Shown here: positions 25,844 to 38,000 of the stretch, piece after piece
Layout of the letters: each line of letters opens with the position of its first letter
How positions within the stretch are numbered: position 1 is the stretch's first letter
Assembly: GCA_050084985.1 (NCBI GenBank)
Contig: JBITNC010000002.1
Coordinates: 35,154,001-35,218,000 of the forward strand
Origin: Nageia nagi
Taxonomy: Eukaryota; Pinophyta
Reading direction: 5' to 3'
Length of the DNA stretch: 64,000 nucleotides
Program-made: the position numbers and the translations under genes
Notes under the pieces: model-generated
The model's input: only the letters and a program-made list of their open reading frames with translations
Told to the model about the DNA's origin: nothing
The model's database searches: none

Positions 25844-25855
25844 TTCCGCGGGAAA
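25844..25855 (-). promoter_or_regulatory. E2F-type site
   Basis: The sequence TTCCGCGGGAAA contains, on the minus strand, TTTCCCGC, an exact match to the plant E2F consensus TTTSSCGC, and is nearly palindromic. It lies 12 bp before the ATG of the host gene, in the likely 5' leader or core promoter. Plant E2F sites are typical of S-phase, replication and DNA-repair genes. Binding itself is not shown. Confidence 0.6.
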
Positions 25856-25866
25856 TCTGAAGCTCC

Positions 25867-26022
25867 ATGGAGAAAAAACCTGCACATGTGGAATGGGGCA
25901 CATTGAGAATGGCAGGGCGCCCTCTCATAACATCCACTACAATGGGAGACACACCCCTTCTCTGGGTTGCTTGCAGGGCATCATTTAGTTTAGTACACAT
26001 TTACTGTGATGCCCAGCTCAAG
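25867..26022 (+). other. exon 1 of host gene
   Basis: 52 codons, from the ATG to AAG before the donor GTATGT. The start context is gctccATGG. The peptide MEKKPAHVEWGTLR is followed by a strand-rich segment ending in VHIYCDAQLK. It ends in phase 0. Codon choice and GC content are visibly higher than in the flanking DNA. Confidence 0.65.
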
Positions 26023-29000
26023 GTATGTTCAAATTCTCCCATTAAACATTTTAAATACATAAATTACATATTTAGTTCTACAAACATTGCATTTTTGGGG
26101 GTGATATATGAGAATTTGTTTGCTAAGGGTGATGTAAGTTGGTTTATCGTAGCATGATAATAACACACATAGTGCGTATATAGAAGATGCAGATCTGAAA
26201 AGATTGCATGAATTTGAGGGAATTAAGAATAAAGTAGTTTGCGTTTTTTTTCTGGGTCAGCCTGTCAAGGTGTACGACGCCTTAACTTCGAGAAGAAGAT
26301 CCTTTTGTGAGTAGGTCAAGTTTGCTAGAGTATATGTTTAGTAATTCAAATTTAGAACCAGGTTGGATTTATCAGAAGAAGTAGAAGGACATACACAAAT
26401 GTTAAAACCGAGACTTTATAAATCATGGAAAGACTTTCTAAGTTCCTAGCCGTCCCAGAGGTGTTTTAAAGTCTCAGAAGACTATATAACTCTGGTGAAT
26501 CCAACTCTAGACTGTAGACATAGTGAAGCTATATAGATTCAAAGGGGGAAATTCGAAAGAAAACGAAAGTAAAAAATCTGCATATTCCACACATTTATGT
26601 CTTGGCATTTCAATTATGAAAAATTTGACTGATTCCCTGGATGGTAATTTATTGATGAATGTAAATGAAAAACTTTTATTTTTGAGGAACTTTGTTAAAT
26701 TCCATAATGCAGTTTTCTACGAGATACAAAACCCATCAAACCAAAATAATTCTCACTAGCATACTTAGTTCTTCCAACTGAGAAGGTCTATTATCTTTGT
26801 GTCTTATTTTATGGAGATAACATGGTGCCATCTCAGCTCACAAAAATGAATTGAGTGCATGCCAAGAATGTTGCCATACTACGTTTTGTCTCATCTCGAT
26901 TGAGTCATCTAGATGCCATTTCAATTCAGTTTTTGGAAACTGTAAGTACTAACTTTTGTATATTAAAAAGGCTGCACCATTTCTTATTACATGTGACCTA
27001 AACGGTTGAACACTGTACATTGAAATTGCATAATATCTATGTAAATGGCAAAAAATTATCTATAGACCAAACTTTATGGACATTTGTTACACCCTTTTTC
27101 TTTTTGGTGTCTCCCAAATATTTGTGTTATACCATGTAAGAAAAGTTTCCTGGAGCAGTACAAGCAGGTACAAATAAGATACTTGTATATTCAACGAAGT
27201 ATCTGTTTTCTTTTCAAATTACAGCTTGTAAAAATGTTCACATGCCGGTGTTAGGTAGTAACTGGTAAGACCTAGGAATCCTCTCAGGCCTTTAGAAGTT
27301 ATTGGTCTTGGGCCTTGGCCATTCTTGCATAGCCTTGATCTTGCTGGGACCCACTTTGACTCCTGCTGAAACTATATGCCCCAAGTACTCTACTTATGAA
27401 ACTCCAAATGAATACTTGGATTTTCTTTGACAAAAAAATTGCTCTTTTCTTGTTCGACATGCTACAAATGTGCTTTCCAAGTTTTTCCGTAAACTAAAAC
27501 GTCATCTAAGAACATTAATACAGATTTTTCTCAATAGTGCCTTAACAAGAGAGAATTCGTGAGACTTTGAAAAGTAGATGGAACACTAACAAACTAAAAG
27601 TCATTACCAAAAACTCATAGTAACCTTGATTAGGTCTAAAATAAGTTTTAGAAGCATCTTCTTCTCCTACCTGAATTTGATGATAGCTCGATCTCAAGTC
27701 CAGTTTTGGGAAAAATATTGCACCATGCAATTCATCTGACAAATTATCAATAGCAGGGATAGGAAATTTATTTTTGGTACCGATGCGGTTGCGTGGCCAA
27801 AAATCTAGGGACATCCTCCATGAATCATCCTTCTTTTTTTCCATTACCATTGGAACTGAGTATGGACTGTTACTTAGTCTTATGATCCCTCTTTTAGCAT
27901 TTCTTTTATCAATTTCAAACTTTTAGGGTTTGGTACCTGAGGGAATTCACATTTGAAAATTGAAGGTGAGCTACCCAGAATGAGATGAATAACATGATCA
28001 TGTGTTCTTTTGGGTTCACAAAAACAATTCCCAATGTCTTGTCCATTTTCTGTTATATATTCTTTAATTCTGCCTATTAATTCAACTGTATGCAAAAAAA
28101 TCTCTATTGCTAATGCATTATAGTCTTTTTTTTACCAACTTTTCCAATCTCTATTGCTAATGCATTATAGACTTTTTTTTACCAACTTTTCCATTTTATG
28201 GGAGCTAACTGTTTGAAAATACATAATTGATAATAACATACAACATAATGTCATATTCATCATAACATAACGAGGGTCATATGACAATTAGTTTGGTCCA
28301 AAAAGGGTTCCTAATTAGGTGTCAACAGTTGGCCCCCTTTACACATTTTAATGAAATGAATTGAAATTATGCTTGCAAAGTAACGAGAGATATATTGATG
28401 GCATCAAGTCCCTCCACATTTTCAGATATAAAGCTTGGTCCAACTTGGATGAACAAGGATTTAAATTTCAATATCATCACAAGCTTGAACATATTAAGTA
28501 TGACTGTATGGGTTTAGTTACCAGGTTTAAGTTTGACTTCAGTTTGGATTGATTAAAAAATGAAGTTCCATTGAGCAAAATGGTTTAAAATTCGGCAATA
28601 AATTTGAGAAATAAAGAAGATAAACTTTTTTTTTATAATTTTTTATATTTGAAAAAAAGAATAAGCCCATGTTTTAATCAATATATTTTTATTCTTTTCA
28701 CTATATACTACCGTATTATATTTTAATTTTTTCAATGAAAAGTATTTAATTAAATTCAATTGATTCTATTTGATAACCTAAAGCGTTTGGCAATATTTAA
28801 TTCAACAATTAAACTTGCTGAATCTGGTAAGAATGGGTATGGGCATTATATAATTTTGCAACAACTTGGAGAAAATGCTATCCAATTTGATTTCCTTGGC
28901 CCAAGGTACATGATTTTGTGAATGAGTTGACTCAGGCTTTGTGAGCCTCCACATTCGAAGGAAGATGTTACCATCCAAAACCTGATGTCATGGGCTCAAA

Positions 29001-32000
29001 TCCTACTGAGCACAAATGCGTAATTCATCTCTTTTATCCTATGGACATTAATCCACATGTTCGTCTTCCTTTAATAAAAATACACTTGATGCTAATATAA
29101 GCACAAACAGCTGCAGATTTGGTTGCAAAGGTTTTTGCCAAATCAAGCTATGTGGATATTCCTTCATCTTTTGGACAACAGTGTGCACATCTATAGTAAA
29201 CGTTGAGGACATTTTGCTCTAAGCGTAGAGGAAATAACAAGAATCAGCCACAGAGGGGGTAATCATAGTAAGTTGCATATTCAGTACATGTGTTTTGCAA
29301 TTGATTATAATCTGTCACATGAGCCTCCTTTTTCTTTTTCAATAAGCTTTCTTTTATATCCTTTTCTAACTTCTGTACATACAAATAAATGTTAACAGAT
29401 TAACAATACCTCTCTTTCTCTACTGCATGATTCCTAATAGCTCATGTCAGAGAATTTAATTGTTCGTAGCTAGATGTGATACTAGTCTTTATTCTTCGCC
29501 TGATAATTGTGATATTATCCTCTATCTATTCATTGTTTGTTTTGTGCATGCATTGATTTCATGCCTGGTTAATCTTTTACATATATTAAAAGATTATAAA
29601 CTAGTATTAAATTCTTGAAACAGTCATTGCTGTTAACTTCCCAAACCTATAGTCTAATTTATCTTGTTTTGCATTGTAGGTGATATGGCGTTTTCCTGCA
29701 GATCCAATCTTTATTAACTTAGAGAAATCAAGATATAGGTGGAGTGGGAAGGGACATAAGATGAAAACTTTTGATGCAAATGCACCTTGTTTGCTTGTTG
29801 TTACCGTTGATGGATATGTTTGGTTTCTCCCAGATTGTGTTGAAGATGGGGTTCCAGAAAGGTATACAAGCAATAGAATAATGAATTGCAATTTTTGGAA
29901 AAATCATGAATAAAGATAGATATACCTTGACTGTGTAAAATAATATATTGCGCTATGGAAAATGGTGATCCATTTATTTGAGTTGGAACTTAGAAGAATT
30001 TGATTTTAGCAATATTAAGGAGAGTTCTTCTAGAAAAACAATTCGCAAGCAATAAATTTGAAGCAAACCAGGGGGACTTATCTAATACATTTGTATTTGC
30101 TATTTACTCTTTTCATATTTTCTATTGAAATTTCAGATTTGAGGTATTAAGATCTTTTTAGTGTTTTTTCTTCCTTTTATTGTTTGTAAAAATTAAATAT
30201 TTTGAGTGTGTGAGTTGATTAGTTTGTAACTGGACATTGATCCAGGTGTATCAGTATTTCTGGCTGCAGTTAAGCTGGTGTAGTTCCCACTTAACTCATC
30301 CTTTAACCCTTTGAATGCTGTAGTGGGATCAAAGAGGCATCATCAACAATTTTTACGAGTTTCACAAAGCTAGCAACCAAGCATTTATTAAATATGGTTC
30401 GGTTTTTACACCTTGCAGAATATGTTTATCTACACAAGGGATATGGTGACATCTACAAATTTTATGAATTTGACAAGGCTTTGAATCAAGCATGTATTAT
30501 ATATGGTTTGCTTTTACACCTTGTAGTACATGTTTATTTACAACGCATGATTTGTAACTACTTTTTGTGATTATCTTGTCACTTAAAATCTACCGACCCA
30601 TATCTTAGGTGATAACCTATTTACATTTATTGTATTTGGCAACACATGCCTGTTTGTAAACCACTTGAGAATAATAAAATAATCGTGTTCTACGTGTTAT
30701 GTTATACATACATTCTCTATGTATCCACTAGATCTCCTGTTGTTCTAAATCAAAGGTATCAGAGTGAGGATCTTACATGCATGTCATATCAAACAAGATT
30801 AGACTACTGGAAGTTTGGGATGTTCGCACATAATCTATCTGATTACCTTCCTGTGTGACAAGCAAGATTCAAATGAGCTTCAATGATCATGAATGAACCT
30901 AAAAAGAGTGTTACAATTAATTAGGATGCGATGGAAAATCAAAGAAGGGGGATGGATTAATTTGCTCAACTCCTTCAATAGGCTGCAAGGCAACCTCCAT
31001 CTATTATTTCATCCAACTTAGGTCCAACATGGGCAACTAAACCATTCAAGTTGCATGCTAACATGACATTATAGGATTCAAAGGCAATCATGATGCAGAG
31101 GCCTTGGATGGTTGGATCCAGAAGTTGAGTTCCTATTTCTCAGTATATAACTATTTGATGAGGAGAACATGCCAATCGTTGTTTGAAGTTTTCTTCCAAG
31201 CTTCTGACTTGGTGAGAGTCATACCCTCACATGCATGAGGATGAACATGATCCAATCACAATGTGAAAGATATTCCATGGAGCTCTTTGTTTTGAGTTCT
31301 ACCCTGTCAGATATTATGGGAACCAATATATCCAATAGGGTTAGCTAAGTAATACATTTCACCACTCCATTACAGACTATAGCAATAAATTTCATACCAT
31401 AGTTATCAAGGTAGCTATTTATGATTTAGAGGAATTAAAGAAACTCAGATTCCACAAGGTTGCTTGGAGATATCATGGATTATTGGACCATTTATACTTT
31501 TGGCGAGGTCTCATGGTTTGCCTCAAACATATAAGAAGAGTAGCAAGAACTAAATTGGAATGGAGGTTCATCCAAGGGTAACCATGTTGACAAGAAGAAT
31601 GGAAATTTTGGGAAGAAGCAAGGATTTGCGTTGGGCAAACAGTCTAGTAATCACAAAACATGCACTCCAATGGCAAGAAGAAATAGTCTAAAACGGGTAA
31701 GTCATCTGGCCGTCATATTCCTCTTATCTTTCTAACGAGGAATGTATATTTTGCATGAATTTCATTGTACAAAAAACAAGTTCACAACTTGAAGGTGGTC
31801 AAAATAAGGTGGTTGTGGAATCAGTTCCATAAAAAATTGTCATTAAGGGTAAGATCCTAAAGCAACTATTATTAAAGGTTAAATCCATCCGTCAAAAGTT
31901 AAACATGAAGAACACAACAGTTTGTTCCATTTCTATCATTGGGTTAAAGGAATGCCCCTCCGCTTTATTTTGGATAATCAAAGTTGTTGGACTCTCATTG

Positions 32001-35000
32001 TAGCTGAGACTATCTAATGATTGCATTCAAAGATAGTCCCAGATTCTCAACTGTATATGGTGCGTTGTTCATGCAAAATACATGTAATAAATCCCTTTAA
32101 GGATGAAGTGTAAGTGTGGTGCAACACCTAGTGAGGTTTGTGATTTACTGCTTGCAAAGCCTATATTTATTATAGGTGTTGCAAAGAAAATTGAGCTGGA
32201 ATGTAGAATAACAAAAAATAACATTATTCTTCAATCTTCATTGAACCTCAAATTATATAACATAGATAGACATGGTGTAATTGCAAAATGATATTCAATC
32301 TCAATTCAAACTACAATTTGCCCTTAGAAGGGACTTTTACAAATGCTATGTGCCAAAATAAAGAGTATTAAATCTTCATTGTTTTTGAGTTGCTTGCTTC
32401 TTCCCTTGGTATGAGCAACCTGTAAATCCTACACACATGCAAAAGACAATAACATCAAAGCATCTATGTATGACATTGCATTAAATTGAAACTAGCATAA
32501 AACAATAAAATGTATGAGCTCACAAGATTTTGGCAGCATTACCCTACTTCAAAAATGGGTTCAATTGGGGTCCATATTGCTTTGTTTTGGCTTATGTTTA
32601 TAGATTTTGGATGAGATGTTTCAAGGCTGGTAAGAGGAAGTGAATAGCCACCGTAGGTCGTAACTGACCCCCTCTATCCACTTCATCTTGGAGAAACGAA
32701 GCGTTCCAACTTTCCCTCGCCGTTTTGGCTTATATTCGGCTGTTACAGAGTCGCCGGCGTTTGGATGTCGAACGCCGGCGACTGGATCAAAACGCCGGCG
32801 TTTCAAGGCGAACGCCGGCGACTGGTTAGCAGTTTTTATAACAATATTGAAACGACCACCAAATAGTCAATTTTTATCGAAAAGGGGTCATGTGACCACT
32901 CGTTTTGCATGTACTCGATGAGAGCTATCCAATAATGGAGTTTTCAGGCTTATTTGAGGCTTGTATAAAGAGTTATGATTAGTTTAATGTTTACTAGTTA
33001 AAGAGGGACATTTTTAGGTGTCTACATTTTGCCCCTTTTTGAAATTATCAACCGAAAATATGTGGTTGATGATTTCAAAAATATAAAATGAGAAGCATTG
33101 TTGCTTGATTGTGATATAATTTTTGACTCAATTTCTTAAATGAATCAAAATTTTGATTTATCAAATTATGATAAAATGTGTTTTCATTTTACATTTGATG
33201 TAGTTTTGAAAACAAATTTGAATATACTTCAGAAGTTACTATTTTCGGTATGACAATGTGTTGAGCTTGTGTGACAGTTGCATGACATTTCTATAATGTC
33301 GTTTTGCATGTCTAAGCGCACACGTACCGTATAAGTCCCCCTTTAGTATATGGGTTTGGATGGTGTTGTCCTTTGTCCCGACAACGGGGTTTCAAGGTGA
33401 TCTCATGTAATAATGATACATCACATTTTATCTTCTTTGATATTTGTAAATGTTAATGATATTTTTAAGAAATATCATCAAAATCTTTTTCGTATAAAGC
33501 TTAAGATCTTTTGGTAGGATATAATTATAGCTTCTCTAAATCAAAACTTGTTATTTATACATATTTCATCATCCGATGTTGTCATGAGGATAGCCCTCGC
33601 CATGACTGAATATGATTTTTTTTTTTTTTAACTTTTGCAATTGAGACATTTTGAAAATGATATTGTAATACATGAAAACTACACTTGTGTCCATCTCCAT
33701 ACTATGTGCTGTTTATGGTAGTTGTGTGACAAGACTCTAGTTTGTCTCCGCATGTTGAAGCGAGTATGTGATAGGAAGCTTGTTTTGTATATACAAGTCA
33801 TCTTTCATTTTTCTCTACTTTTGACCCAGCAGAATGGGTTTCGTGATGATCTTTTGCATAAGTCTTTTAGAATCATATTGAGCATAAATATCTTATTTCA
33901 GGTTATAGGCAATCCTAATTACCTTTACCGTGAGTAGACATATAACTTTCGATTTTGTAATTAACAATGTTTTGAGTACATTTTAAGAGAGATGTAGCCA
34001 TGGTCTTACTATGTGATCATGAGCTTACTATGATTGTGGTGCTTTTCTTAGCATTATGGCCCCTTTTGAACTAACTAATGATGTCAGTGACGATGATGAT
34101 AGACTGTTCAAAAAACTAATATATATTAGCTAGTGAACAAGTAAGATGAATGTACGAGTGATTCTAACCTTATTGTTTCAATCATTTATAGGTGAACATA
34201 AGGTTTGATTTTATGTCATGGGAAGTTGTATTTATCCCAATTATCCAGGTATGATTTCGTGAGCTTTGCAATTGAAGTATTTTGAACACACGTTGGTTGT
34301 GCACCAAATAGGTACTAAAGGCTTGTTCCCATATATCATTACATGGGTGTCTTGTGTTTATTCCGAGGAATGTATGGAGCCGAGTCAAATATATGACATG
34401 AAGTGCCCTTTGTGTGCACTGATTTGAATTTTGATTATTATGTTATTACTCTGGAATAATAGGTTTTACAAAAATCATTGGAATCATGTTTTTTGATGAG
34501 TAGGGTTTCCTGAATACGTATAACAATAAGTGATGACTAAACATGCATAACATGACATATGATTTGAACTAGGAAGTTCATGATTCATTGTAAGATCATA
34601 AACAATAAATGGTGTTTGTCCTATCAAGGATTCATGATGAAATTATTTATGATCGAGTTTGCATGTTTATTTGGTTATCTTTTTTTTTTTTGGCATGATG
34701 TGGTGAGCAAACATAGTCATGCATCTTAAGAAAATACAAACAAACTAACATGTTATCATTGTAGACTTATACAAATACCACTAGGCTAATAAGTAAGTGA
34801 TAATATACTTGAGGTTAGTAAGTGGTTAAGTCAAGACTCATACACTTGAGTTTATCAACTTATGTACGAATATTTTAAATCTTGATTTTATTGGTTGATG
34901 GTAGAGGCAAATGATTTGCTTTGGGTCATGGACAATCATAGTTGCCCCAAGTTATGATCAAACATAAACTTTTTGAATTTTCGCAATCAAAGTATTTTGA

Positions 35001-38000
35001 AAATAAGTTCTACATTTTACTAAGTACTCATGCTTGTCTACAACACGCTATTTTATGGAACACTGTATTCCATAGGCTCTATGCCATTAGCATGTATGTG
35101 ACGTGGAGTCCTTTCAAAGTAGATAACATTTTAATGTTTGATAATTCTGCTATTTGCCCCAGCAGAATGGGTTTCATGATCATTTCTTGCGAAAATCATT
35201 AGAAATATGTTTTTCCATGATTGAGGTTTTTTGTTGAACATGACTTGAAAACAAGACAAATGCATTCTACCTCATTTATTGAGATGATGATACAAACTCA
35301 AGTTTACTACAAGGATCAACATAATGATAGATGATTGTATTATGTATTTTATTATTCATTCTTAAGACATTTAAAAGCATGATTATTAGACTTTAATCAT
35401 GAACGTACTTTGATGTGCCACACATTGAGGGTGTATCTCCAGATTGAATAAGTTTTTCGATTATTGTTATTAGTTTTATTATTATTTCAATCATCGATGT
35501 TGATTTGGATATTATTAAATATCTTCAAATTTAGGGATAATGATTTGAAAAGTTGCAGTATTAGATTGTATCATTTATCAAACTTGGCTACTAATACTTT
35601 TTATTTTATGATAACATGTACAAAAGGATATGGAACAAGATGTAGCACACATTCAATTTATAGGTAGATGATAATGAATGGAAAGGGAAGAAGAACATCG
35701 ACTTCCAATTCCAAGGGAAGAGCAATTTCTTACTCTCGATCCCAAGGAATGATGGAAGCTTTTTAACGATGTTCTAAGGGGTTGAAATGGATGGGATATG
35801 ATAGGAAAAGAACATTGACTTCCAATTCAATGGGGAGAATAATTTCTTATTCTCGATCCCAAAGAATAATGGAAGCTATAAAATTTAACAATGTTCTAGG
35901 GTTGACTTTTATCAATCTACTAAGGGCAATTTCTTGCTTAAACTTGTGGATGAGAATAGAAGCAAAAGGGTTTTAACAACAACAATGTTGACTCCCATAT
36001 TAATGGGGAGAGCAATTACTTGCTCTTTTTCTCAAATAATATGGAAGCACCTCCAATTTAATAATCGATAAAGATAGATTAGGAAATATATGGATGTTGG
36101 ATAATAAAATATGAAAGTTGGTATAGTATAATGTGTATGGGGTGGTGGTGGATGTTAATATGAAAATAGTATAACAAATGAATAGACATAGGATGTATTG
36201 AGTATTTAGAGAGATAAACTAATCAACTCATCAAGGCATTGAAAAATATAAGTGTAATATTAATTACTATGTAATAATAAATAGTATGGGATGGAGGCAT
36301 GGGATGATGAAGAAATGTAATGATCATAATATTCAAGTTGACCATATTAACCAATCACCATTAGATTTTTTCTTCTTTAGATGATATAAAACAAAGTCAT
36401 GATGTTCTCAACATTATCATAGACTCATGTGTGTGCAATGATGTTTATTTCCATCTCTAGACAATCTCAAACTAAATGTCACAAGAGCATAAAATATATA
36501 AGCTAGTTCATCCATATGAAACGTACAGAGGTCCATAGGAAAGAAGGTCGCTAACCAATATGGACATGTCGCCACTCGTAAGGTATGCCCCATTGCCAGA
36601 CAGACGTCCATAGCCCCGATGAGGATTAACCCCTCGATCTCGCTATATCCCAAGAATCATTGTAGCACTTTCTCCCTTTTTTTTTTGTCATCTCTTTTCT
36701 CTTTTTTTTTTTTTTTTTAATAAAACTATCAAATGATTCTTGGGTTCGAGATGAAGCGAATAATAAGATGAACATGTAATACTTTCGCTCGAAATCATGC
36801 TCTTGTAACACCTCATTCTTGACTGTTTTAAGATTATTTAAATGTGAAGATGTGTATGAGTCCGTAATAACCTTAAGTGTATCATAATCATGTTTGTTTA
36901 TCATCCAAAGTTTCAAGAATTTCATGATGAAGGTTGGTAAAGTCAATAAGAATATTAATCTCATAAACTATTTCTTTTACAATAAGTATTAAACATATTT
37001 GTATAATGGTATGGAAGTGATCATGGATAATGTATAGTATATATGCCTTGATGAATTGTTAGAATATAATCTAATACTCAAATATTCCAACATAATGGAA
37101 GATGTATATGAGGTGACAAAGGGGAAGACATGGAAATGCAATAAACATATTATAACCTATTTCAAAATCAGATATAATCATTTTAGTTTTTTTTAATCAT
37201 ATTTTGATGTTTGTGTGATTTCTAAATCATGTTTTGATGATGATTTTTTTTTTTTTTTTTGATGGGGGGCAACCGCCCCAATGTGATCTATGTAAAACAT
37301 GAGGAGATCAAAAGTAAGATGGGGGATGACTGCCCCAATGTGAACGATGTGAAGGAGATTGAATATCCTTATGCAAATAACACAATTCATCATTGTTTAA
37401 TTGTGTGGAATGTATGTATGTATTTTGTAGATGATGTAAATTGTTATCTATCAATAAAGGTATATCTACTTCAAACCGTCTATCATCCATCAAATCATGA
37501 AGGGCATGATTTAATTGGTGGCAATGTTTATTATTATGCCCCAATTGATGATGATAAACATGATGTCCATACTTATCATATTTTATTGACTTAGGCTTTA
37601 GGTTTTCTTTCATTATATGATCTACCACCTTGTTAGGTTGTTTCGATGATTGCATTCCAGCGATGTAATCATCTTTGGATTTTAATTTCCATCTCATATC
37701 TTTATGATTATGCCCTTGCCTAGCAAAGGTGGATGATGATTTTCCCTCTGACTTTTGCATAGGAGGTTTCATTTTCGATGATTTTGTAATATTATAATGT
37801 GAGTATGGATTTTCATCTCTTCGTACACAATGGAGTACTCCCGCATGAATGTATTTTAGACAACCAAGAAATGTAGATGGGACACATTCCATTTCTTGAA
37901 TCCATGGTCTACCTAAAAGAATATTGTATTGTTCAATGTTTCCTTCGATGATATATAATGATGTTTGTATCGTCTTACATCCAATGGTGATGGGTAACAC

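Noticed and set aside
26523-26759. 78-codon plus-strand frame as an extra exon of the host gene
   Set aside because: No acceptor/donor pair places it in phase, and exon 1 joins exon 2 directly in phase 0.
28960-29010. B-box-like GGCTCAAATCC (and one at 61710) as tRNA genes
   Set aside because: No cloverleaf or A box at the right distance. Too short to support a tRNA or SINE call.
32621-32921. Small proteins in the LTRs (also at 43792-44092)
   Set aside because: Both strands are open only because of the CGCCGGCG repeat. The LTR is regulatory DNA and no domain is seen.
37259-37594. 111-codon plus-strand frame
   Set aside because: It is the antisense shadow of the protease/linker frame of the 12-kb element.
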